From Deltaproteobacteria bacterium (GTDB taxonomy: Bacteria > Myxococcota_A > JAADFL01), in NCBI GenBank assembly GCA_013152945.1, contig JAADFL010000094.1, positions 1-8,170 on the forward strand: a stretch of DNA of 8,170 nucleotides. The letters are read 5' to 3'. This document shows positions 1 to 8,019 of this stretch, in pieces (within the stretch, counting starts at the first letter, position 1; every line of letters begins with the position of its first letter). The position numbers and the translations under genes were made by a program. Below the pieces are notes generated by a model that was given only the letters and a program-made list of their open reading frames with translations, did not search any database and had not been told where the DNA came from.

Positions 1-15
1 CGTTTGGTACCAATG

Positions 16-113
16 ATTCCTGGGGCGTTGCCCCAGGCTATTTTATTTCGCCCCTTTGGGGCTTTTGGGGAATTGGTTTTATTTGATTTAAACAGGGGCA
101 ACGCCCCTGGAAT
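16..113. repeat. REP/BIME-like element with 19-bp terminal inverted repeats and three hairpins
   Basis: The left end (16-34) reads ATTCCTGGGGCGTTGCCCC. The reverse complement of the right end (95-113) is the same except for one base (A in place of T). Each end is itself a hairpin. At 19-37 there is an 8-bp stem with a GTT loop. At 93-109 there is a 7-bp stem with an AAC loop. The T-A pair at 21/35 becomes an A-T pair at 94/108 in the inverted copy, so the stem is kept. Between them sits a third hairpin (50-62) flanked by two copies of TTTTATTT (41-48 and 77-84). Inverted GC-rich palindromes in an intergenic space are typical of REP/BIME or small MITE-like elements. I see no transposase in the window, and the family assignment is inferred. 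Confidence 0.7.
50..66 (+). terminator. Possible intrinsic terminator inside the repeat element
   Basis: GCCCC (50-54), a TTT loop and GGGGC (58-62) form a 5-bp all-GC stem followed by TTTT (63-66). This could end transcription arriving from a plus-strand gene to the left of the window. The stem and the T-run are both short. It may simply be the central hairpin of the surrounding repeat element. Confidence 0.3.
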
Positions 114-197
114 TGTTGCGAACAGCCTGAATCGGTGTGGGACGAATCCCCTTCCTGCTGACATTTTAATTCGGCTATCACACAGGTAAAAAGATCC

Positions 198-226
198 TTG
201 ACAGGAAGGGAGTACACCAATAGAAG
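198..226 (+). promoter_or_regulatory. Candidate sigma-70-type promoter of rpoZ
   Basis: A perfect TTGACA at 198-203 is followed, after a 17-base spacer, by TAGAAG at 221-226, which matches four of the six bases of TATAAT. It lies about 36 bases before the rpoZ start, a sensible distance. The weak -10 hexamer and the lack of any start-site data keep this tentative. Confidence 0.4.
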
Positions 227-261
227 AGATAGGTTATGGTAATTGACCCGGGAGGTCGTTT

Positions 262-528
262 ATGGCAAGGGTAACTGTTGAAGATTGCATAGAGCAGGTC
301 GGCGATCACTTCGCATTGGTAAATCTGGCAACCAAGCGTTATCGCCAGTTGCAGAGAGGGGCTCCACGACTGTACAATTGCCCGAAGAACAAGAATGCTG
401 TTTGTGCCCTGCGTGAAATTGCTGCCAAAAAAGTAAAATTCAGCGGTAACTTGAAGGAGATAATTCAGGAACGAATCGATGTTGAACTGCGGCGGCAAAT
501 CGAACTTGCAAGGCTTGGCAGGGGGTAA
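262..528 (+). CDS. rpoZ: DNA-directed RNA polymerase omega subunit
   Basis: The 88-residue product is the small omega subunit, which latches onto the C-terminal part of beta-prime and helps assemble core RNA polymerase in the cytoplasm. The start MARVTVEDC, the stretch FALVNLATKRYRQL (residues 17-30) and the ALREIAAKKV block (residues 49-58) match the conserved omega core. The length is normal, since omega is usually 70-100 residues. The ATG is well placed, with GGGAGG at 250-255 six bases upstream. The segment before ALREIA (NCPKNKNAVC) includes two cysteines, which is slightly unusual, and I attach no function to it. The gene stands alone and converges on rodA. Any operon partner on the same strand would have to lie to the left, beyond the repeat element. 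Identification is firm. Confidence 0.95.
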   Translation: MARVTVEDCIEQVGDHFALVNLATKRYRQLQRGAPRLYNCPKNKNAVCALREIAAKKVKFSGNLKEIIQERIDVELRRQIELARLGRG

Positions 529-751
529 AATTTTCCTGCTGTCATGTTTATCCGGATTCGAAAATCCTGTTTGCTTTGAGACAGGCGTCCGATACCGGCT
601 TCCGGAATATCATCAGAAAAAATATCGCCTTGAGCGCCTGAAAGTACTTGTACTTTTACTCCGGCTCCGGTTAGAGGAAAATAATAAAAAGAAATAGGTT
701 CGGGATCCGGGTATTGTCATTACCTGGACAAGCAGGACAACCGGAAAATTC
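529..751. other. Convergent intergenic region with small stem-loops, no gene seen
   Basis: This 223-bp gap separates the 3' ends of rpoZ and rodA. It contains several short potential hairpins. GGATT-CGAA-AATCC lies at 554-567. A CCGG-CTT-CCGG hairpin with extra outer pairs lies at 591-611. AAAGTAC-TT-GTACTTT lies at 641-656. A 7-bp stem with one G-T pair lies at 707-713/721-727. None is followed by a clear T-run on either strand, so I cannot name a terminator for either gene. A 72-codon reading frame starting inside rpoZ and ending at 697 has no recognisable protein features or ribosome site, and I do not call it. Confidence 0.5.
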
Positions 752-1849
752 CTAGAACAAGTATCGCCTCATCGAGATATTGATTAACAGGCCTATGCCA
801 ATCATGAACATCAATATTGACGATCCGCCGTAACTGAAATAGGGCAAGGTAACTCCAACAACAGGCATTAATCCGAGCACCATGCCGACATTTATGAATA
901 CGTGCCAAAATACCATGGATGCAACACCGACCGCCACCAGCGTTCCGAATCGCTCCCTGGCCCTTCCTGCAATGACCAATGCCCGGTAGATTATCACAAG
1001 GTACATCAGGATGACCAGTGACGCAAAAATGAACCCCCATTCTTCAGCAAACACGCTGAATATGAAATCCGTATGCTGTTCGGGCAGAAAATCGAGTTGT
1101 GTCTGCGTGCCTTTCATGAAGCCCTTTCCGTACAATCCTCCACTGCCTATGGCAATCATGGATTGAAGAGCATGATACCCCGCGCCCAGGGCATCCGCCC
1201 CGGGATTGACAAAAGACATTATCCTTGCCCTCTGGTAATCATGCAGCAGAAAAAACCAGGCAATCGGCAGTGCTATCAACAAGGCTGCGGCGCCAACCAT
1301 AAGGTTTTTCCTGTTGACGCCCATGAACATGACCATGCTTGCACCGATGAGCAGAAACACACCCGCAGTACCAAGGTCGGGTTCCTTCAAGATAAGTATC
1401 ACCGGAACGAGAATCATCACGAGGGGCCATTTGAGTTGCCATAGCGAGTACCCCTTGGACGGCAATCTCTCATCATTGTGGAAATAGTGTGCCAGCATCA
1501 AGATCAGGGCCGGCTTCGCAAGCTCCGAGGGTTGTATGCCCAGACCGCCGATCCCGAGCCATCGTCTCGATCCGTAAACCTTTGTCCCTGCCACGAGTAC
1601 CAGTACGAGAAGGATTCCAACCAGGAAATATACAGGCACGGCGATTCGCTCGTAGATCCGGTAGTCGAATGCCGCCGTAATTACGGCGACAACAACGCCC
1701 AGGCCAATCCATGCAGCTTGGGTGACATATAGATCCGGCTTTGAAAACCTGGTTGCACTGTATAGGTTTACCACGCCCAAGACACATAGTCCGGCAACGG
1801 CCGCCAGGAGGTACCAATCTATGTTCTCTATTCGTCCGCCGCTCCGCAA
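752..1849 (-). CDS. rodA: Rod-shape SEDS peptidoglycan glycosyltransferase RodA
   Basis: RodA polymerises glycan strands from lipid II at the inner membrane as the partner of PBP2 in the elongation complex. The 365-residue protein is about family length and consists of many hydrophobic helices, ten being expected for SEDS proteins. Visible SEDS signatures are SRRWLGIGGLGIQPSELAK (residues 94-112), KEPDLGTA (155-162), the QS..AIGSGG..GKG block (229-243), LPEQHTDFIFSVFAEEWGF (255-273) with the conserved acidic D261, and LPYFSYGGSS (335-344). The start is TTG, directly after the mrdA stop TAG and in the same frame, so no upstream start is possible. The next in-frame Met is at residue 118, past the first membrane segments. 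AAGGA lies 7 bases before the TTG, inside the last mrdA codons. It is the last gene of the operon. Confidence 0.96.
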   Translation of the reverse strand: MRSGGRIENIDWYLLAAVAGLCVLGVVNLYSATRFSKPDLYVTQAAWIGLGVVVAVITAAFDYRIYERIAVPVYFLVGILLVLVLVAGTKVYGSRRWLGIGGLGIQPSELAKPALILMLAHYFHNDERLPSKGYSLWQLKWPLVMILVPVILILKEPDLGTAGVFLLIGASMVMFMGVNRKNLMVGAAALLIALPIAWFFLLHDYQRARIMSFVNPGADALGAGYHALQSMIAIGSGGLYGKGFMKGTQTQLDFLPEQHTDFIFSVFAEEWGFIFASLVILMYLVIIYRALVIAGRARERFGTLVAVGVASMVFWHVFINVGMVLGLMPVVGVTLPYFSYGGSSILMFMIGIGLLINISMRRYLF

Positions 1850-3751
1850 CTAATCTTCCTTTGGTTTCTTGCCATGTTCTATTTCCATCCATTTCTTTAT
1901 TACTCGCATTACAATCGGGGCTGCGGCCGAACTGCCGTGCCCGCCATGCTCGACTACCACGGCAACAGCGATATCCGGAGCCGATACGGGCGCCACCCCT
2001 ACGAACAGAGCATGATCCCTGTGCCACCAAAGCACTTCCTCGAGGTTGTGCTGTCTTTCGTCCCCCAGCTTCAGGACCTGGGCGGTCCCGGTCTTGCCCG
2101 CAACCTTGTAATCTACACCCCTGATCCTGCGGTAGTAGGCTGTTCCGCCGGGCTCGTTCACGACATCGGTCAGTCCCTCCATTACAACATCCCTTACCTC
2201 TTTGCGGATGGCCACATTTTTCAGCAAAACCGGATCTTCCTTATACACTACATTCCCATCTTCTCCCAGGGCGCATTCCAAAACATAAGGCTTCATCAGC
2301 CTGCCGCCGTTTGCAACCGTTGCATAGGCCCGGGCCAATTGCAGGACCGTTACCTTATTGTCTCCCTGGCCGATGGCCATGGAGAGTGAATCACCTTTTT
2401 GCCAGGGCTGCTTATGAACCTTCAGGTACCATGCCCTGGTTGGAATCGTGCCCGCTGTCTCACCGGGCAACGGGATTCCCGTAAGGTGTCCCAAGCCCAG
2501 CGCAAACGCCCACTTGGATAACTTGTCCGGTCCCAACATTTCCCCGAGGTGGTAGAAATAGACATCGCATGAATGCTGTATACCATGCACGGCATCCATA
2601 TATCCATGGCCGGTCGCCTTCCAGCACCTGAATATGCGCCTGCCAAGCTTGTAATACCCGGGACAAAATATCTTGTCTTCGGGCTTGACAACATTTTCGG
2701 ACAAACCCGCCACTGCTGTAATCAACTTGTAGGTCGAACCCGGGAAAAAGGCCCCGCCACCGGCCCTGTCCATTAGCGGCTTCAACCTGTTTGTACGGTA
2801 TTCTTTCCATTTTTCAGGCGTTATTCCTTGTGCGAAATCATTGGGATCGAACGACGGCCTCGACAAGTACGCCCTTACCTTGCCGGTCTGCACTTCAATG
2901 GCCACAAGCGCACCCGCCCGCTGCGCCCCGAAAGCCGCCTCCGCCTCGTTTTGCAGGTCCGAATCGATTGTCAATTTCAGAGTTCTACCCGGCCTGGGTT
3001 CCATTCTCGTGGGAGTTCCTTCAGGTATCATTTCCTTTGCAAGGGAATCCGGCTGCTTTCTGCCCTTTGAATCAGTAACTATGAGTTCAAATCCATCTTT
3101 ACCCTTTAAAAGAGACTCGTATGTTTTTTCCACTCCCCTCCTGCCTATCATGTCCCCCTGCTTGTAACCCGAATCCGATCCCAGCCGTTTGAGTTCCCTG
3201 CTGTTTATTTCGCCGAGAGTTCCCAGAAGATGGGCGGCAAAAGTTCCATGGATGTATTCCCTGACCGGTCTCACCATTACATCGACGCCATCCAATTCAT
3301 TGAGCCTGACACGAATTTCGGCCAGGCATTTCATGCCAACGTCCCTTTTCGCTGTTATCGGCCTGAATCTCATCAATCCCCTGGCTGCAATGATTTTTTT
3401 CCCCAGGTCGGTTGCTTGTATTTTACTCATGTCCAACAATGGTTTCAGCTTTTTCACCAGGGCGGTCGGATTATCGACGAATGCGGGCGTTATTCTAATA
3501 TCGTAGGAGGGCCTGTTATCCACCAGCACACGGCCCTTTCGATCCAATATCACGCCCCTGGTAGCCGGAATTTCCTGTTTTCGAACAAAATTCCTTTTTG
3601 ACAGTTGCAGGAAGTGCTCACCTTGAAGAGCCTGGAGGTCAAATAACCGGAAAATCAGGACCGCAAAGCCGGCTGCCGCAATGGCGAAAATCCACTTCAA
3701 CCTCGGTCGAAAATCACTTATTTCAGTAGAGCTTTTAAGCGGAACAGCCAC
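1850..3751 (-). CDS. mrdA: Penicillin-binding protein 2, class B transpeptidase of the elongation complex
   Basis: PBP2 crosslinks the glycan strands made by RodA during side-wall growth. It is anchored by one N-terminal membrane helix (about residues 20-37), with the rest in the periplasm. The PBP dimer/pedestal domain follows, starting near IPATRGVILDRKGRVLVDN (61-79). The transpeptidase domain begins near residue 260. Its three motifs are intact: nucleophile motif STYK (S339-K342) in FFPGSTYK, SCD (394-396), which is the SxD form usual for PBP2 in place of SxN, and KTGT (553-556). The end carries HGGHGSSAAAP. At 633 residues it has the usual length. The start is GTG at 3751, sharing one base with the mreD stop (TAGTG), with GGGAGG in 3761-3768 as the ribosome site. 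Cysteines 363, 376 and 395 with His382 form a possible metal site. It abuts rodA with no spacer. Confidence 0.97.
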   Translation of the reverse strand: MAVPLKSSTEISDFRPRLKWIFAIAAAGFAVLIFRLFDLQALQGEHFLQLSKRNFVRKQEIPATRGVILDRKGRVLVDNRPSYDIRITPAFVDNPTALVKKLKPLLDMSKIQATDLGKKIIAARGLMRFRPITAKRDVGMKCLAEIRVRLNELDGVDVMVRPVREYIHGTFAAHLLGTLGEINSRELKRLGSDSGYKQGDMIGRRGVEKTYESLLKGKDGFELIVTDSKGRKQPDSLAKEMIPEGTPTRMEPRPGRTLKLTIDSDLQNEAEAAFGAQRAGALVAIEVQTGKVRAYLSRPSFDPNDFAQGITPEKWKEYRTNRLKPLMDRAGGGAFFPGSTYKLITAVAGLSENVVKPEDKIFCPGYYKLGRRIFRCWKATGHGYMDAVHGIQHSCDVYFYHLGEMLGPDKLSKWAFALGLGHLTGIPLPGETAGTIPTRAWYLKVHKQPWQKGDSLSMAIGQGDNKVTVLQLARAYATVANGGRLMKPYVLECALGEDGNVVYKEDPVLLKNVAIRKEVRDVVMEGLTDVVNEPGGTAYYRRIRGVDYKVAGKTGTAQVLKLGDERQHNLEEVLWWHRDHALFVGVAPVSAPDIAVAVVVEHGGHGSSAAAPIVMRVIKKWMEIEHGKKPKED

Positions 3752-4350
3752 TATCGGTTTCCCCTCCCGGTCTCATCAGGGAGCAGGATTCGGCCGGTCG
3801 TAAGCCTTCTTGCTTCTCTTGGAATATCATGATCCTTGCCCGGTCCGCCGTGACCGGTAATGTGGTCAAGTTTTGAAAAGTACCTGTACAACAGTGGAAT
3901 CATGATTGCAGCAAGAACCGCCATTCCGGGCATTCTATCGGCACCTGCCGAGAGAAGCCTTATAATCGGAGTATGCAAGATGAACGATGCGGCAAGCACC
4001 TCCACAAGCATGGATACGACCTGGGCCACCGCCCCTACGATTGCCTTTACCGACCGGGGGCGGAGGTTGATCATAGGGTTGACGATCTTCAACGAAACGA
4101 AAACCGCCACGTAGGAAAACAAGTGCAGCCCCGCGGTAGTACCGGAGTAAACGTCCTGCAGGTAAGAAAGCACCAGGATATGGCCCAAGGCAGACAGCCA
4201 ATGTCTTCTCAAAGAAATAAAAAAAACAGCCGGTAACACGACATCGGGTCTTAAATCGGATACCTTGAACACCGATGAAAGAGTACTCGACAAGGTCAAC
4301 ATGAGCACTGTGGAGAATATTAGCGCTGTGGAGGTCAGCAAAGATCTCAC
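3751..4350 (-). CDS. mreD: Rod shape-determining membrane protein MreD
   Basis: MreD is an inner-membrane protein of the rod complex that partners MreC and influences PBP2 activation. The 199 residues begin with a hydrophobic helix (about 8-26). Further membrane segments lie around 36-60, 70-90, 103-126 and 142-158. LQDVYSGTTAGLHLFSYV (64-81) matches the conserved D..SG...GLH.LSY block of the family, and PDVVLPAVFF (35-44) fits the usual second segment. The GTG start overlaps the mreC stop by four bases (GTGA), a classic coupling junction. The protein is longer than the common size of about 160-170 residues because of a hydrophilic tail from about residue 160 (KLDHITGHGG onward to GRGNR). That tail is also the DNA carrying the ribosome site of mrdA. 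MreD diverges fast, so the call rests on both the motif and the position between mreC and mrdA. Confidence 0.93.
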   Translation of the reverse strand: MRSLLTSTALIFSTVLMLTLSSTLSSVFKVSDLRPDVVLPAVFFISLRRHWLSALGHILVLSYLQDVYSGTTAGLHLFSYVAVFVSLKIVNPMINLRPRSVKAIVGAVAQVVSMLVEVLAASFILHTPIIRLLSAGADRMPGMAVLAAIMIPLLYRYFSKLDHITGHGGPGKDHDIPREARRLTTGRILLPDETGRGNR

Positions 4351-5174
4351 GGTCCGCCTACCTCACCCCTCAAGATCAATACCTCTTCAAGGGAAGTTAA
4401 ATCGGCTGCCAAGTCTACACGGGCTTCGTAAAAAAGCCCCTGTCCGGGGTCACGTATGCGTGATATCTTGCCAACCGGTAATCCCTTGGGGAAAACTCCG
4501 TCCAGACCGCTGGTAATCACTTCGTCTCCGACATTGATTCGGTGGTTTCTCCTCAAGTAATCTACGATGCAAGCCTCCTCGTCATCTCCGGACCCGGTCA
4601 GCAATGCCTTTGCCCTGACCGGGGCTACAATGATTGAGACAGAGCTGCTGACATCGGTGAGTAACAAGACATCCGAAAAGTTTTCGGATACGGAGATGAT
4701 TCTTCCTACGAGCCCGTCGGCCGACATTACCGCCTGGTAATTTCTCACCCCGTCCTCCCGGCCCCGATCGATTCTCAATGTCCGTGCCAAGGGATCGGAA
4801 GAAACAGATATAACCTCGGCTCCAAGGTAATCCGCGGGGATCGTCCTCGCGAATCCAAGCAACTTCTCCAACCTCGCTTTTTTCCTGACCTCATTGCGCA
4901 GCCGCTGGTTTTCCAACAAGAGCTTCCTGTTGTCCGAAAGGAGCTTGTCCCTCTGATCTCTCACTCCCAGCAACATATAGTACCTGTTCCAAATGCTTCC
5001 AATACCTCTTGTTACTTCGGACAATGCATATTGCAAGGGAGCGGTCACCTGCATTACCCCACGGCCGAAAACGCTTCTCGGCGTAATCGTGTTTCCTAAC
5101 AAACGAGACAGAAGTATGCCTGTCCCTATCAACACCGGGACTATCAATATTCCTATAAGCCGCTTCCTGCCCAT
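4347..5174 (-). CDS. mreC: Rod shape-determining protein MreC
   Basis: MreC is a bitopic membrane protein whose periplasmic domain self-associates and binds PBP2, linking MreB to wall synthesis. Numbered from the ATG, the 275 residues show a short cytoplasmic MGRKR start, a membrane helix (6-24), a coiled-coil-like charged stretch (about 70-105) and the beta-rich MreC domain (115-270). The domain signatures are DGLVGRII (153-160), TSGLDGVFPKGLPVGKI (221-237) and DLTSLEEVLIL (258-268). I prefer the ATG at 5174, which has GGGA six bases upstream. An in-frame TTG two codons earlier (5180) would sit one base from that GGGA, but it could instead use AAGGA at 5196-5200. The true start is therefore uncertain by two residues. 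The 3' end overlaps mreD by four bases. The gap to mreB is about 44 bp. Confidence 0.95.
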   Translation of the reverse strand: MGRKRLIGILIVPVLIGTGILLSRLLGNTITPRSVFGRGVMQVTAPLQYALSEVTRGIGSIWNRYYMLLGVRDQRDKLLSDNRKLLLENQRLRNEVRKKARLEKLLGFARTIPADYLGAEVISVSSDPLARTLRIDRGREDGVRNYQAVMSADGLVGRIISVSENFSDVLLLTDVSSSVSIIVAPVRAKALLTGSGDDEEACIVDYLRRNHRINVGDEVITSGLDGVFPKGLPVGKISRIRDPGQGLFYEARVDLAADLTSLEEVLILRGEVGGP

Positions 5175-5216
5175 GGCCAATCCCGGCCGGCTAGTTCCTT
5201 ACACAGACTTAAAACG

Positions 5217-6448
<1,232 letters not shown>

Positions 6449-8008
6449 ATGCTCGATTATATGCGGGAGCATTCCAAAAGCGTACTGATATATATCCTGT
6501 TCGCCATTATCATAATGGCCTTTATTCTTACATTCGGTCCGGGCTCGATCACAAAGTGTGACCTTACTCCCAAATACGTGGCAAAAGTAAATGGACGAGT
6601 CCTTACACTGGACGAGTACAGGATAGAGCTACAGCAACTCCAGAGTTACTATGAGAGCAGGTTCGGTGACGCCTTTACACCGAAATTGGCTGAACGGCTC
6701 GGCCTCCGGCGTTCCGCCCTGGAGAATCTCATTCAGGACAGGCTGATGGTCGAGGAGGCAAAACGTCTGGGAATATTCGTTTCCGACGACGAGGTCCTGA
6801 ATGAGGTCAGCAATCTCTCCTGGGCCAAGGAGAAGGGCAAATTCAACTTCGACAGGTTCGAAAAAATGGTTCGGTATCATTTCAAAACAAGCCTTGCAAA
6901 GTTTAAAGAGCGTTTGAGGTCACAAATCGCGATCTCCAGATTCAAAGCATTGCTGAAGGGATCGGTCATGGTCTCCGATGCTGAAATCGAAGATAGATTC
7001 GACTTGGAAAACGAAAAGGTTGATCTCGAGTACCTCCAGTTCGATCCCGGCAATTATAAGGACAGTATTTCCATTACCGCACAAGATGTCTCAAATTACC
7101 TTGAAAAGCATGACAAGGAAGCACGTAACTATTATGACGAGCACGAGCGGATGTATAACAAGCCCAAGGCTGTACGGGCCAGAAGAATACTTATCAAGGT
7201 TGATGCGGATACTTCCGACAGGGTGAAAAAACGCCTCAAACGGCGTGCGAAAAAATTGAGGAGGCGGGTAATAAAGGGCATCGACTTCGCCAAGATAGCA
7301 AAAAAATACTCTGATGGGCCAAAGAAAGAGCAGGGTGGTGACATGGGCTTCATCGAACCCGGAATGGTCGAACCTGCCATGGAAAAGGAACTCTTCAAAC
7401 TCGGCAAGGGTGAAATCAGTGAAGTTTTCGAGACCAGCACAGGATACAACATCGTGAAGGTAGAGGACATCAGGCCCGCTGTTGTTAAAAAATATGAAGA
7501 TGTCAAAGATGAAATAGCCAGGCGACTAATCATGCAAGAGCAATCCGTGGAAATGGCAAAGAAAGACGCTGAAAACGCCCTGAACAAGGTGAAGTCGGGA
7601 ATGAGTTTCACTGATTTCATGGCAGCCTTTGATAATGCCGAAGACAAAAACAATAAAGACATTCCGATAGCGGTCAAACCCAAGAAGAGCATGACCGGAC
7701 CATTTACCAGGGACAGGGAGGACATCCCGTGGATTGGAAAATCAGCGGAACTGCTGAAAGAGGCATTCGACATGGAAAAGGGCAAGGTCGTGCCCAAGGT
7801 TTATCATATAAACGGCAAATTTTTCATCGTGCGGGTCAGGGACCACATAATGCCGAACATGCAGGACCTGGAAAAGCAGAGAGGATTGTTAAGATACCGT
7901 ATTCGTGATGAGAAGGCCAGGGAGCTTTTGGCCGACTGGATGAAACACGCCAGGGAAGAAGCATCAGTGGAAGTGGCCTCGAATTTAGGCATGATGAACA
8001 AGCAGTAG
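6449..8008 (+). CDS. ppiD: PpiD-like membrane-anchored periplasmic chaperone with parvulin domain
   Basis: Proteins of this type sit in the inner membrane facing the periplasm and help newly exported proteins fold. The 519 residues begin with a short cytoplasmic piece and one membrane helix (about 11-30), followed by a SurA N-terminal-like helical chaperone region (about 40-230). A single parvulin (PpiC) domain spans about 240-342, recognisable from VRARRILIK (242-250), GIDFAKIAKKYSDG (277-290), GGDMGFIEPG (296-305) and GYNIVKVED (332-340). A C-terminal helical and beta region follows (350-510). It is shorter than E. coli PpiD (623). Both histidines normally conserved in active parvulins are replaced (R246 and N334), so isomerase activity is doubtful. 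Residues 258-286 are unusually basic. ATG at 6449 follows AGGAGG by five bases. It is divergent from mreB. PpiD and SurA-type naming overlap, and the membrane anchor favours PpiD. Confidence 0.88.
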   Translation: MLDYMREHSKSVLIYILFAIIIMAFILTFGPGSITKCDLTPKYVAKVNGRVLTLDEYRIELQQLQSYYESRFGDAFTPKLAERLGLRRSALENLIQDRLMVEEAKRLGIFVSDDEVLNEVSNLSWAKEKGKFNFDRFEKMVRYHFKTSLAKFKERLRSQIAISRFKALLKGSVMVSDAEIEDRFDLENEKVDLEYLQFDPGNYKDSISITAQDVSNYLEKHDKEARNYYDEHERMYNKPKAVRARRILIKVDADTSDRVKKRLKRRAKKLRRRVIKGIDFAKIAKKYSDGPKKEQGGDMGFIEPGMVEPAMEKELFKLGKGEISEVFETSTGYNIVKVEDIRPAVVKKYEDVKDEIARRLIMQEQSVEMAKKDAENALNKVKSGMSFTDFMAAFDNAEDKNNKDIPIAVKPKKSMTGPFTRDREDIPWIGKSAELLKEAFDMEKGKVVPKVYHINGKFFIVRVRDHIMPNMQDLEKQRGLLRYRIRDEKARELLADWMKHAREEASVEVASNLGMMNKQ

Positions 8009-8019
8009 GCTACTTCTTA

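Noticed and set aside
4-13. Perfect 10-bp palindrome TTGGTACCAA
   Set aside because: Palindromes of this length are expected about eight times by chance in a window this size. There is no gene context.
183-193. CAGGTAAAAAG also present at 6405-6415, upstream of both plus-strand genes
   Set aside because: A shared 11-mer is expected by chance several times in 8 kb, and the distances to the two starts differ.
479-697. 72-codon plus-strand reading frame overlapping the rpoZ 3' end
   Set aside because: It starts inside rpoZ, has no ribosome site, and shows low-complexity Leu/Arg/Lys composition with no family signature.
1473-2030. 185-codon Arg-rich reading frame spanning the rodA/mrdA junction
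   Set aside because: It is an out-of-frame shadow on the same strand, rich in Arg, Gly and Cys, while both real frames here carry complete family motifs.
2566-2571. PBP2 second motif SCD in place of SxN, as a possible defect
   Set aside because: An SxD form is the usual one in the PBP2/MrdA class, so this is not a lost catalytic residue.
7132-7797. 221-codon reading frame antisense to the ppiD-like gene
   Set aside because: It is opposite a strongly supported gene. Its Ser/Leu-rich translation is what the complement of Lys/Glu-rich codons produces, and there is no ribosome site or family match.
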